From assembly GCA_963779805.1 (NCBI GenBank), contig CAVZZN010000007.1:124001-188000 (forward strand): a DNA stretch of 64,000 nucleotides. Direction: 5' to 3'. The translations under genes and the position numbers were made by a program. Source of the stretch: CAIWHR01 sp963779805 (GTDB taxonomy: Bacteria; Pseudomonadota; Gammaproteobacteria; Burkholderiales; Casimicrobiaceae). The first letter of the stretch is position 1. Every line of letters begins with the position of its first letter. The notes beneath the pieces are model-generated. The model made no database searches. It was not told the origin of the DNA and was given only the letters and a program-made list of their open reading frames with translations. Below, one piece after another: positions 10,173-18,826 of the stretch.

Positions 10173-11390
10173 ATGAACGCCCCTCATCCGCCCTCCCTGC
10201 TTGCCGCCGTCGAACTCGCACCGCGCGACCCCATCCTCGGCGTCACCGAAGCCTTCAATGCGGACCAGAATCCGAAGAAGGTGAACCTCGGGGTGGGCGT
10301 CTACGTGGACGACGCGGGCAAGGTTCCGCTGCTCGAATGCGTGAAGCACGCGGAGCGCGAGATTCTCGAGCGCGGCGCCCCGCACAACTACCTTCCGATC
10401 GACGGGATCGCGGCCTATGACCGCGACGTCAAGAAGCTGCTGTTCGACGCCGACAGCGAGATCGTCACCGCGGGCCGCGCCGTATCGGTGCAGGCGCTGG
10501 GCGGTACGGGCGGTCTCAAAGTCGGCGCCGACTTCCTGCGCAAGTTCTCACCGTACGCGCAGGTCTGGATCAGCGATCCGAGCTGGGAGAACCATCGCGC
10601 GATCTTCGAAAACGCGGGGTTCACGGTCAACACGTATCCTTACTACGATCCCGCCACGCACGGCCTCGCGTTCGACGCGATGGTCGCGGGTCTCGAGCAC
10701 GTGCCCGCCGGCGGGATCGTGCTGCTGCACGCGTGCTGCCACAATCCGACGGGTGTCGATCCCACCGACGAGCAGTGGACGCGCATTCTCGAAGTGGTGC
10801 GCCGGCGCGGCCTCGTGCCTTTCCTCGATCTCGCGTACCAAGGGTTCGCCGATGGCATCCGCCAGGACGGTGCGATCGTGCGTCGCTTCGCGGCCACGCC
10901 CGGTCCGCTCTTCGTCGCGAGCTCGTTCTCCAAGTCGTTCTCGCTGTACGGCGAACGCGTCGGCGCGGTGTCGATCGTGACGGGCGACAAGGAGGAAGCC
11001 GCGCGCGTTCTCTCGCAACTGAAGCGCCTGGTGCGGTCCAACTATTCGAGTCCGGCGCTGCACGGCGGCCAGATCGTCGCTACCGTGCTCGGCTCGGCCG
11101 AGCTGCGAGCGCTGTGGGAAGCCGAGCTCGCGACCATGCGCGATCGCATCAAGCTGATGCGCGCCTCGCTGGTCGAGCAACTGCACGAGCTCCTGCCGAA
11201 GCGCGACTTCCGCTACATGCTGAAGCAGCGCGGGATGTTCTCGTACTCGGGACTCACCAAGCAGCAGGTCGAGGCGCTGCGCAGCGAGTTCTCGATCTAT
11301 GCGATCGACAGCGGACGCATCTGCGTGGCGGCGCTCAACTCGCGCAACGTCGACTACGTCGCGAAGGCGATGGCGAAGGTGATGGCCTGA
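10173..11390 (+). CDS. Aspartate/aromatic aminotransferase (class I, PLP)
   Basis: 405 residues of the AspC/TyrB subgroup of fold-type I aminotransferases. Visible features are NLGVGVYVDD near the N-terminus, the cofactor-binding CCHNPTGVDPT loop and the PLP lysine at about residue 254 in SSFSKSFSLYGERVGA. The C-terminal substrate-binding arginine lies in the stretch ending CVAALNSRNVDYV. It transfers amino groups between aspartate or aromatic amino acids and 2-oxoglutarate. A TACAAT at 10137-10142 could be a -10 box but no good -35 is seen. The start ATG at 10173 gives a family-length protein. Whether it is specialised for Asp or Tyr/Phe cannot be read here. Confidence 0.92.
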   Translation: MNAPHPPSLLAAVELAPRDPILGVTEAFNADQNPKKVNLGVGVYVDDAGKVPLLECVKHAEREILERGAPHNYLPIDGIAAYDRDVKKLLFDADSEIVTAGRAVSVQALGGTGGLKVGADFLRKFSPYAQVWISDPSWENHRAIFENAGFTVNTYPYYDPATHGLAFDAMVAGLEHVPAGGIVLLHACCHNPTGVDPTDEQWTRILEVVRRRGLVPFLDLAYQGFADGIRQDGAIVRRFAATPGPLFVASSFSKSFSLYGERVGAVSIVTGDKEEAARVLSQLKRLVRSNYSSPALHGGQIVATVLGSAELRALWEAELATMRDRIKLMRASLVEQLHELLPKRDFRYMLKQRGMFSYSGLTKQQVEALRSEFSIYAIDSGRICVAALNSRNVDYVAKAMAKVMA

Positions 11391-11412
11391 GCGTCGCGCG
11401 CGCCTGCGGATT

Positions 11413-11440
11413 TTGACAGCCCGACGGACTTCGCTATAAT
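11413..11440 (+). promoter_or_regulatory. Consensus sigma70 promoter of the tRNA-Gly/tRNA-Cys unit
   Basis: TTGACA at 11413-11418 and TATAAT at 11435-11440, both exact consensus hexamers, are spaced by 16 bases. The mature 5' end of tRNA-Gly follows 15 bases after the -10 box, so transcription should begin just ahead of it. A strong promoter of this kind is typical of stable RNA genes. Confidence 0.85.
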
Positions 11441-11454
11441 AGGCGGCTTCCCAC

Positions 11455-11530
11455 GCGGGAATAGCTCAGTTGGTAGAGCGCAACCTTGCCAAGGTTGAGG
11501 TCGCGAGTTCGAGACTCGTTTCCCGCTCCA
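11455..11530 (+). tRNA. tRNA-Gly (GCC anticodon)
   Basis: A 76-base cloverleaf with encoded CCA. The acceptor arms GCGGGAA and TTCCCGC pair perfectly, the D-arm is GCTCAGTTGGTAGAGC, the anticodon stem CAACCTTGCCAAGGTTG carries GCC, and the T-arm contains GTTCGAGAC. It is preceded by a consensus promoter. Confidence 0.97.
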
Positions 11531-11629
11531 GATACTCCGAGGGAGAGCCAGCTCGCGCACGACGGCTCTCCCTTTTCGCTTGTCGTTTCGTTATGCCTCG
11601 CGGATCGCGATCGCGAACCGCGCACCCCG

Positions 11630-11703
11630 GGCGGGGTGGCAGAGTGGTCATGCAGCGGCCTGCAAAGCCGTCCACGCCGGTTCGATTCCGACCCCCGCCT
11701 CCA
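11630..11703 (+). tRNA. tRNA-Cys (GCA anticodon)
   Basis: A 74-base cloverleaf with encoded CCA. The acceptor arms GGCGGGG and CCCCGCC pair perfectly, the anticodon loop is CTGCAAA with GCA, and the T-loop is GTTCGATTC. It lies 99 bases after tRNA-Gly with no promoter of its own that I can see, so it is probably on the same transcript. Confidence 0.97.
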
Positions 11704-12034
11704 GATTTGCCACCGTGACGAGTCTTTCGCACCAGGCGATCAGGTGCGAATGCGCCGAATTTCAGAACGGCGAATTCGACCTAGAACCGTCTCGTCGGAG
11801 ATTGTCTGTGTCGCAACCTTCGGCGCCGACCTGCTCCGGTCGATGAACGCGCCGCGCTGTGGTGCGCGGCCCGACATCCGGATGCCCCCGTCACGCGGCT
11901 CCTATATGCCGATCGCTGAAAACTACATCGTGCGCTTGCTGCTTGCGTGCGCCGTCCGGTGCGCTCACGAACCCGTCCCTGCGGAATCTTTTCCAACACG
12001 CGCCTTGATTCGACATCGCTGATCGATGGCCGCG
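11704..12034. other. Intergenic stretch between tRNA-Cys and hyuA
   Basis: 331 bases with no gene, tRNA or convincing terminator that I can support. It sits at the junction between the conserved housekeeping block and the accessory operon, immediately 3' of a tRNA, a common integration position, but I see no repeat of the tRNA 3' end in it. Confidence 0.5.
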
Positions 12035-14098
12035 TCAGTCCTCGCGGATGATCAAAGCACCGAAGCGGTCCACCGTGGCGCGCTGGCGGGGCAGCACATA
12101 GGTGGTCGCATCCATCTGCTCGACGATCGCGGGCCCGCGCAGCACCACTCCCGCGCCGAGCCGGTCGCGATCGTAAACGGCTGCGGTCAGCCATTCGCCG
12201 TCGAACCAGACGCGCTGCGTGCCGGTGCGCGCCTCTTCCGCGGGTCCGCCGGGGACGAGCTCCGGCACCGTCGGCTTGGTCAACCGTCCGCTTGCCTCCA
12301 CGCGCAAGCCGGTCAGCTCCACTACTGCGTCCTTCTGGTCGAAGGTGTACAGGCGCAGGTGGGTCGCATGGAACGCATCGATTGTGCGGGCCAGCGCGAC
12401 GGCATCGATCGCCGGTCCGCACCACGGCACGTCGAGCTCGAACCCCTGCCCCTGGTACCGTAGCGCGGCGAACAATCGGATCTCCTGGCCTTCGGCCGGC
12501 ATGCCCTCGGCCGCAAGCCAGTTGCGCCCCTGCGCTTCCAGCTCGGTCGCAACCGCCGCTAGGCGCCCGAGGTCGTATCCAGGAGGGCGCAGGAGCAGGG
12601 TGCGGGAGAACTCGTTTTTCAGGTCGGAGATCAGCAGGCCGCGGCTGGACAGCACCCCGCACGCTGGGCCGACGATGATCGATTTCATCCCGAGCAGCCG
12701 CGCGATGAAGCCTCCGTGAAGCGGGCCCGCCCCGCCGAACGGCACCAGCGCGAAGTCGGCCGGGTCGTGGCCGCGCTCCACCGACACGACGCGGATTGCG
12801 CCGATCATGTTGTTGTTGGCGATGTCGATGATGCCCCGGGCAGTCTCGTGCAGCCTGGTCCCCAGCGCCTTCGCAACCCGCTCGACCGCGCGTGTCGCGC
12901 TATCAGCATCCAAGGCCATCGCGCCCTGCAACAACCCGTGGGGCAGATGACCGAGCACCAGGTGCGCATCGGTCACGGTGGCTTCCGTGCCTCCCCGGGC
13001 ATAGCAGGCCGGTCCGGGATCCGCTCCGGCGCTGGCGGGTCCGACGACCAGACCGCCGTGCACCACGCGTGCGATCGAACCGCCGCCGGCGCCGATCGTG
13101 TGGATGGCGATCATGGGAAGATGCACCGGCCAGCCCCCCACCGTGCCCTCGGTGGTGATGGTCGGGCGCTCACCCTCGATCAGGCAGATGTCGGCCGAGG
13201 TGCCGCCTATGTCCAGCGTGATCAGGCGGCTTTCGCCGGCCAAGTTGCCAACCTGCTGCGCCCCTACCACGCCGGCCGCCGGCCCGGACAGCGCCGTGTT
13301 CACTGGGCTGCGGCGTACCGTATCCACTCCGGTAACACCGCCGCTCGACTTCACGAGCAGAAGCCGCGCATCGATGCGGGCCTCCGCCAGCCGCGCTTCC
13401 AGCCGCCCGACATAGGAGGAGATCAACGGCATCACGTAGGCGTTCAGCGCCGTGGTCATGCTGCGCTCGAACTCGCGGAACGTCGGCAGCACCTCGCAGG
13501 AGAGCGAAACCTGCGCGTCGGGGTATTCCTCCATGACGATCTCGCGGGTGCGCCGCTCCAGCGCGCCGTCGGCATAGGCGTGAAGGTAGCAGACCGCGAT
13601 GGAGACGATGCCTTTGGTGCGGATGCGTCGCACCGCAGCGCGCACGTCCTCCTCGCAAAGCGATTCCACCACCTTGCCGTCGGGATCGATGCGACCGCCG
13701 ATCTCGAAGATGCGCTCGGGCGGGATCGGCCGGCGCGGCTTCACCCAGGAGAACATGTTCTCGCTGCGCGGGATGTCGTGCCGCCCGATCTCGAGCACGT
13801 GCCTGAAGCCGCGCGTGGTCAGCATGGCGCAATCGGCGCCGCGCATTTCCAGGATGGCGTTGGTTGCCACCGTAGTGCCGTGGAAGACGTGGCTGACCCG
13901 GTCCGGTCCGATGCCCGCCTCGCGGAGCACCTTGCGGATGCCGTCGATGAAGCCGCGCGAGGGATCGTCCGGCGTGGACGGCGTCTTGGCGTCCCACTGC
14001 AGTCCGCTGGCACGGTCGATCAGACACACGTCAGTGAAGGTGCCGCCGGTATCGATGGCAAGCGAGACGCTCCGGTCGGCGGCGGCTAGCGCAGACAT
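12035..14098 (-). CDS. hyuA: Hydantoinase/5-oxoprolinase-type subunit A
   Basis: 687 residues with the ASKHA-like ATP-binding start AIDTGGTFTDV (about 15-25), then VFHGTTVATNAI, SGPAAGVVGA, a second glycine loop LDIGGTSADICLI and the VPFGGAGPLHG segment, all hallmarks of the HyuA/oxoprolinase N-terminal family. With HyuB it forms an ATP-dependent enzyme that opens a cyclic amide (hydantoin, 5-oxoproline) or carboxylates a ketone; which one cannot be read from sequence. It is the last gene of the dppA-to-hyuA operon. The partner hyuB lies 2.9 kb upstream, separated by the hydrolase and two transporter ATPases. The frame is intact. Confidence 0.88.
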   Translation of the reverse strand: MSALAAADRSVSLAIDTGGTFTDVCLIDRASGLQWDAKTPSTPDDPSRGFIDGIRKVLREAGIGPDRVSHVFHGTTVATNAILEMRGADCAMLTTRGFRHVLEIGRHDIPRSENMFSWVKPRRPIPPERIFEIGGRIDPDGKVVESLCEEDVRAAVRRIRTKGIVSIAVCYLHAYADGALERRTREIVMEEYPDAQVSLSCEVLPTFREFERSMTTALNAYVMPLISSYVGRLEARLAEARIDARLLLVKSSGGVTGVDTVRRSPVNTALSGPAAGVVGAQQVGNLAGESRLITLDIGGTSADICLIEGERPTITTEGTVGGWPVHLPMIAIHTIGAGGGSIARVVHGGLVVGPASAGADPGPACYARGGTEATVTDAHLVLGHLPHGLLQGAMALDADSATRAVERVAKALGTRLHETARGIIDIANNNMIGAIRVVSVERGHDPADFALVPFGGAGPLHGGFIARLLGMKSIIVGPACGVLSSRGLLISDLKNEFSRTLLLRPPGYDLGRLAAVATELEAQGRNWLAAEGMPAEGQEIRLFAALRYQGQGFELDVPWCGPAIDAVALARTIDAFHATHLRLYTFDQKDAVVELTGLRVEASGRLTKPTVPELVPGGPAEEARTGTQRVWFDGEWLTAAVYDRDRLGAGVVLRGPAIVEQMDATTYVLPRQRATVDRFGALIIRED

Positions 14099-15030
14099 GG
14101 GGATCTTCTCCAGACAGTGTTCATTCGGGGTCGGGCGCGCCGACGAGATGCCCAGGCGCGACCTCGGTCATGGCGACCGGGAAGCGGCGGCGCTGCGGCG
14201 GCAGCGTGGTGCGCAGGCGCGTCGCCTCCACCGCCGGGGTCTGGGATCGGTGCCGCGTCCAGCAGGGCGCGCGTGTACGGATGGCGCGGATCGGCGAACA
14301 GCGCCTCGCTGGGTCCGAGCTCCACCAGCCGGCCCAGGAACATCACGGCCACGCGGTCGGCGATGTGGCGCACCACCGCAAGATCGTGGGCGATGAACAG
14401 GCAGGCGAAGCGGAAACGCAATTGCAGGTCGAGGAGCAGATTGATGATCTGCGCCTGGATCGACACGTCCAGCGCCGAAACCGCCTCGTCGGCAATGATC
14501 AGGTCCGGGTTCACCGCGATCGCCCGCGCGATGCCGATGCGCTGGCGTTGCCCGCCGCTGAATTCGCGTGGCGTGCGCGAAGCCGCGCTGGCCGGCAAGC
14601 GCACGAGGTCGAGCAGTTCCGCAACGCGTCGCCGGAGTTCCGCTCGGGTCGGGGCCAGACCGTGGATGAGCAGCGGCTCGCCGATGATCGCGCCCACCGT
14701 CATGCGGGGATTGAGCGAGCCGTTCGGGTCCTGGAAGATCATCTGGGCGCGGCGCCGCAAGTCACGCAGCGCGCGTTCCGGTCGGCCGGTGATCTCCTCG
14801 CCACCGAACAGCACCCGGCCGCCAGTCGGCGGATCGAGTTGCAGGATGGCGCGGCCAAGCGTGCTCTTCCCCGAGCCGCTCTCGCCCACCAGGCCGAGCG
14901 TCTCGCCGGCAGCGATGGAAAAGGAAACGTTGTCGACTGCTTCGATCGCGGGCGCGCGCGCTCCTAGCAGCGCGCGGCGGCTCTGGAAATGCTTGCGCAG
15001 CCCATGCACTTCCAGCAGCGGGCCGCTCAC
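14086..15030 (-). CDS. Peptide/nickel-type ABC importer ATPase, OppF/DppF-like
   Basis: Walker A GESGSGKST, Q-loop MIFQDPNGSLNPRMTV, signature FSGGQRQRIGIARAI and Walker B LIIADEAVSALDVS identify an oligopeptide-type ATPase, with the RHPYTRALLDAAPIPDP segment that starts the C-terminal extension. After PIPDP the reading frame changes: removing one base in the G-run at 14236-14239 gives a tail PAVEATRLRTTLPPQ ending MTEVAPGHLV... with a stop at 14121-14123, which looks more natural than the as-read tail overlapping hyuA. It pairs with the OppD-like ATPase upstream to power import in this operon. Confidence 0.85.
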   Translation of the reverse strand: MSGPLLEVHGLRKHFQSRRALLGARAPAIEAVDNVSFSIAAGETLGLVGESGSGKSTLGRAILQLDPPTGGRVLFGGEEITGRPERALRDLRRRAQMIFQDPNGSLNPRMTVGAIIGEPLLIHGLAPTRAELRRRVAELLDLVRLPASAASRTPREFSGGQRQRIGIARAIAVNPDLIIADEAVSALDVSIQAQIINLLLDLQLRFRFACLFIAHDLAVVRHIADRVAVMFLGRLVELGPSEALFADPRHPYTRALLDAAPIPDPGGGGDAPAHHAAAAAPPLPGRHDRGRAWASRRRARPRMNTVWRRSPCLR

Positions 15031-15118
15031 TGGGCAACGTCCCCCGAAGCCGACCGCTGCGCGGGAGTCTCCCCCCTCCAGCGGACGGGGCGAGCACCTT
15101 GGGGCCGCCCGACGGTGC

Positions 15119-16189
15119 TCATGCGACGGCCTCCGCGAAGGGCGGTAGCGCGGCGGCGTGCCAGCAGGCCGTCTCGCGGCCGGGTCCGATCGATATCAGC
15201 GGTGGAACTGCGGTGCAGCGTTCGGTGCTGTAGGCGCACCGCGGCTGAAACGGACAGCCCGGCGGCCGGTGCATCGGTGAGGGCGGCATGCCCTCGATCG
15301 CCGGCAGGCGGCCGACGCGCGGCCTGTCGAGCCGGGGGATCGAGCGCAGCAGGCCACGGGTATAGGGGTGGCGCGGATCAACGAACAGCGACGACGCCGT
15401 GCCGCGCTCGACGATGGTGCCCGCGTACATCACGTTCACACGCCGGGCATGGCGCGCCACCACGCCCATGTCGTGGGTGATCAGCAGCATGGCTGCGCCC
15501 AAAGCGCGCTGGCGATCGGCGATCAGGTCGAGGATCTGTGCCTGCGTGGTGACGTCCAGCGCGGTGGTCGGCTCGTCGGCGATCAGCACGCGCGGATGCC
15601 CGGCCAGCGCGATCGCCACCATCACGCGCTGGCGCATGCCGCCGGAGAGTTGGTGCGGGTACATCGCCAGGCGCCGCTCCGGCTCGGGGATGCCGACCTG
15701 GTGCAGAAGCTCGGTAGCGTGGGCGCGAGCGCCGCGCCCATCCGCGGGCAGGAGGCGCAGCGCCTCGGTCAGTTGCGTGCCGATGCTGAGGATCGGGTTC
15801 AGGGACGTCATGGGCTCTTGGAAGATCATTCCGATCTCGCGTCCGCGCACCGCGCGGAACGCACCCTCGGACAGCGCTAGCAGGTCGCGCCCGTCCAGCC
15901 GCACCGTGCCGGCCACCGTGGCCAGGCCGCGGCCGAGCAGGCGGGCGATCGACAGGGCGGTGATGCTCTTGCCGCTGCCGCTCTCACCGACCAGCGCGAC
16001 GGTTTCGCCGCGCTCTAGGTCGAGCACGACGTCGTCCACCAGGACGACATCACCGTCGCGCCGCCGCAGCACCGAGCGCAATCCCTGGACCTGCAGCAAC
16101 GGCGCTGCGCGCGGACCGGGCGGCACCAGCGGCTCCCCTCGCTCCGGTTCGTCGGAAGACACGCTCACCGGTCCGGCATCAGTCTCCAT
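15119..16189 (-). CDS. Peptide/nickel-type ABC importer ATPase, OppD/DppD-like
   Basis: 356 residues with Walker A GESGSGKS, Q-loop MIFQEPMTSLNPILSIG, signature LSGGMRQRVMVAIAL, Walker B LIADEPTTALDVT and H-loop LITHDMGVVA. The C-terminal oligopeptide-transporter extension with PPGCPFQPRCAYSTERC, a cysteine pattern typical of OppD/DppD, is intact. It is the partner ATPase of the OppF-like protein 88 bases downstream. Its start overlaps the end of the alpha/beta-hydrolase gene by 11 bases, implying translational coupling. Confidence 0.9.
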   Translation of the reverse strand: METDAGPVSVSSDEPERGEPLVPPGPRAAPLLQVQGLRSVLRRRDGDVVLVDDVVLDLERGETVALVGESGSGKSITALSIARLLGRGLATVAGTVRLDGRDLLALSEGAFRAVRGREIGMIFQEPMTSLNPILSIGTQLTEALRLLPADGRGARAHATELLHQVGIPEPERRLAMYPHQLSGGMRQRVMVAIALAGHPRVLIADEPTTALDVTTQAQILDLIADRQRALGAAMLLITHDMGVVARHARRVNVMYAGTIVERGTASSLFVDPRHPYTRGLLRSIPRLDRPRVGRLPAIEGMPPSPMHRPPGCPFQPRCAYSTERCTAVPPLISIGPGRETACWHAAALPPFAEAVA

Positions 16190-16985
16190 GCCTCTCGAAC
16201 CAGTCGAGGATCAGGCGGATGTATTCGTCCTTCGCTTCGCCGGGATAGCCGTGCGCCGCGTTCTCGAAGACCTTGAGGACGGAATTCGGGATCGCCTTGT
16301 GGGCCTCGATCGCATAGCGTGATCCGCTGAAGTGGTCCTGCACGCCACCGCTGGTGATCAGCGTCGGGCAGGTGATCAGATGGGCGCGGTCGCGCAGGTC
16401 GAGCGCCAGCATGGCGTCGACGATGCGGTCGTAGCAGTCGTCGTTCGGGAATGTCTTCTCGCCGGCGCGTCCCTTGAACGCGTGCTCGGGGATCTCCGGG
16501 CGCTCGTTGTAGGTGGCCGGCGTGTAGCTCCACAGCGTCACCTCCTCGGCCCACAGCACCGGGTCGAGACGGCGCAGCTTCTTCCACACCTGCGCGAGCG
16601 AGCGCGAGAAGTTGTCGGACTTGAGCACCGGCGAGCCGAGCTCCAGCGCGGTGATCCGGCCGGGATGGCGGATCACGAGCTCCATCGCGACGCGCGCACC
16701 CATGCCGCCGCCCCCGACCATGCGGGTCCGCTCGATCTTCAGGTGATCGAGCAGCCCCGCCAGGTCGTCGGCCATCGTCGCGATGGTCAGCGGCCCGTCG
16801 GGCGCGTCTGAACGGCCCATGCAGCGATGGTCGTGACGGATGCAGCGGTAGCGCTGCGACAGCGCCGGAATGACGCCGGCGAAATTGCGGCCGGCCAACG
16901 ACCAACCGCTGCTCATCAGGAGCGGCGGCCCTTCGCCGACCTCCTCGTAGTACATCTCGATGTCGGATACCTTCGCGCGGGGCAT
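16179..16985 (-). CDS. Alpha/beta-hydrolase fold protein without the nucleophile serine
   Basis: 268 residues of the alpha/beta-hydrolase fold. An oxyanion-type SSGWSLAG strand is near 25-32, followed by HDHRCMGRSD, a nucleophile-elbow strand, and a late histidine in ENAAHGYPG. The elbow reads MVGGGGMGARVA: the position of the usual Gly-x-Ser-x-Gly serine (about residue 94) is glycine, codon GGC where AGC would give serine. Candidate acid (VQDHF) and histidine residues remain. It is either not a classical esterase/amidase or carries a single-base change. It lies between hyuB (2-base gap) and the OppD-like gene, so it probably acts on the same imported compound or its product. Confidence 0.85.
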   Translation of the reverse strand: MPRAKVSDIEMYYEEVGEGPPLLMSSGWSLAGRNFAGVIPALSQRYRCIRHDHRCMGRSDAPDGPLTIATMADDLAGLLDHLKIERTRMVGGGGMGARVAMELVIRHPGRITALELGSPVLKSDNFSRSLAQVWKKLRRLDPVLWAEEVTLWSYTPATYNERPEIPEHAFKGRAGEKTFPNDDCYDRIVDAMLALDLRDRAHLITCPTLITSGGVQDHFSGSRYAIEAHKAIPNSVLKVFENAAHGYPGEAKDEYIRLILDWFERHGD

Positions 16986-16986
16986 G

Positions 16987-18759
16987 TCAGTCGCTCCTCC
17001 GATGCGACCAGGAGGCCGCGTACCAGCCGTCCTCGTCGTAGTACTTGCCGCGATGCACCTTGCCCGTCGGCCAGCGACGATGCTCGCGCAGGCTGCGCGT
17101 CGCGTCCTCGTCGACGGACTCGCGATCCACGTCGACGATCACGCCGTAATCCGCTTCCGCGCTCTCGGGGCTCACGAACTCGCCGAGCACGTCGCGCAGC
17201 ACGAGCGCGGGATCGCGGTCGAACGGGTGACCAAAGCCGCCACCGCCGGGCGTCTCGATGCGCAGCACGTCGCCGCACTCCATTCGCACGCCCTCGGCGA
17301 GCGAGGGGAGCACCCGCTCTCGCGGTGTACCCGGGTTCATCGTGAACCGCCCAGCCCGGCCGCTCATGCCGCCGTTCACCCCGAATGGCGGGAACACGCA
17401 GTTGGTTAGACGCAGGTTGAGCGAGGCACTCTCGCCGAGCAGTTCCACCTCGCGGACGATGCCGCATCCGCCGCGCCAACGTCCCGGGCCGCCGGAATCG
17501 CGATGGATGCCATAGCGGCGGACGCGCAGCGGGTAGTTCTGCTCGGCAAACTCGACGGGATAGTTGCGCTGCGCGATGTAGTAGACCGCGTCGATGCCGT
17601 CCGCGAACGGCCGCGCGCCCTGCCCCACGCCGAAGCCCATGGTCTTGAGATACGGCTTGCCGTCCTTGCCGATCCCGCCGAGCGTCGAGATCGAGTACGC
17701 GGAGCTTGAACCGTGCGCCCGCTCGGGACAGGCGATGCCGACCAAGCCAAAGCAGGTGGTGTGCACCCGGCGAGAGGTGGTGGCGCGTTGGCCCAGCGGG
17801 GCCGGGAAATTCGGCTTCAGGATGCTGCCGGCCCGCAGCTTCAGCTCGTCGATCACGTGGAGCAACCCGTCGTTCGGTAGCAGCGTCGGGTTATCGCCCG
17901 TCATAAACAGGCCGAACACCATGTTGGGGATCACCTCGCTCATCAGGAAGTTCACCGGCCCGCGCACCTGGTCGTCGCTCTCGGTGGCGTCGAGCACCAG
18001 TCGCGTGCCGTCCGAAGTGAGTGTCATGCGCACGGCGATCGGGCCGGAGCCGTGCCCGTCTTCGTCGACGATGTCGGCGAAGCGGTAGCGCCCGGCCGGG
18101 AACGCCTCGTGCATGCGTGCGCGGATCACGCTGTCGGTCTGTTCGATCAGCGCGGAGAAGGTCGCCTGCGTGCGCACCGGACCGAATCGCGTGACGATCT
18201 CCTTCAGTCGCTTCTCACCCAGACGCACCGCTGCGATCAGCGAGCGAGTGTCGCCGCGCACGACCTCGGGGAACCGCGAGTTGCGCACGAACAACCGGAA
18301 TAGGTCGTCGTTGACGACCCCGTCGCGCGCAAGTCGCACGACGGGCACGATGAGGCCTTCCTGGAATACGTTGGTCGCGTTCGGTGTAGTGGACCCCGGG
18401 TTCGCGCCGCCGATATCGATGAAATGCGCCCACGCGAAACAGAACCCCACGTGCTCGCCAGCGACGAACACCGGGGTCACGAAAACCATATCCGGCGAGT
18501 GCGACACCGCGCCGTGAGAACCGTAGCAGTCGTTGTAGAGGTAGATGTCGCCTTCGCGCATCTCGCTGACCGGATACTGCGCCAGCACTGGCGGCACATT
18601 GCTGCCCCCCGACGGCATCTTGGTCCCGATCAGCAGCCGACAGTCGCGGTCCACCAGGCCGGTGAAGTAGTCCTGCTTCTCGCGGATGATCGGCGACATT
18701 GCCGTTCTCTCGATCAGCGAGCCCATTTCCAGCTGGGCCGAGCGCAGCGCGCCGCGCAC
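16987..18759 (-). CDS. hyuB: Hydantoinase/5-oxoprolinase-type subunit B
   Basis: 590 residues matching HyuB: LEMGSLIERTAMSPIIREK near the start, the NDCYGSHGAVSHSPDMVFV segment, TPGGGGFGHPFDRDP near the end. It forms the second subunit with HyuA. Start problem: as read, the frame opens at GTG 18759, but the in-frame codons just upstream (18760-18789) encode QPDPITLEI, the conserved family N-terminus, and no start codon lies in frame before a stop. A GTG at about 18830, overlapping the dppC stop, would work after a one-base frame correction. The real protein is therefore probably about 20 residues longer. Confidence 0.88.
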   Translation of the reverse strand: MRGALRSAQLEMGSLIERTAMSPIIREKQDYFTGLVDRDCRLLIGTKMPSGGSNVPPVLAQYPVSEMREGDIYLYNDCYGSHGAVSHSPDMVFVTPVFVAGEHVGFCFAWAHFIDIGGANPGSTTPNATNVFQEGLIVPVVRLARDGVVNDDLFRLFVRNSRFPEVVRGDTRSLIAAVRLGEKRLKEIVTRFGPVRTQATFSALIEQTDSVIRARMHEAFPAGRYRFADIVDEDGHGSGPIAVRMTLTSDGTRLVLDATESDDQVRGPVNFLMSEVIPNMVFGLFMTGDNPTLLPNDGLLHVIDELKLRAGSILKPNFPAPLGQRATTSRRVHTTCFGLVGIACPERAHGSSSAYSISTLGGIGKDGKPYLKTMGFGVGQGARPFADGIDAVYYIAQRNYPVEFAEQNYPLRVRRYGIHRDSGGPGRWRGGCGIVREVELLGESASLNLRLTNCVFPPFGVNGGMSGRAGRFTMNPGTPRERVLPSLAEGVRMECGDVLRIETPGGGGFGHPFDRDPALVLRDVLGEFVSPESAEADYGVIVDVDRESVDEDATRSLREHRRWPTGKVHRGKYYDEDGWYAASWSHRRSD

Positions 18760-18826
18760 GATCTCCAGCGTGATCGGGTCGGGTTGCGCCGTTGCGATGG
18801 CGTTGCGCAGGCGGCGGGGATGTCGT

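Noticed and set aside
11704..12034. Genomic-island attachment site next to tRNA-Cys
   Set aside because: The position is suggestive, but no integrase gene and no repeat of the tRNA 3' end could be found in the window.
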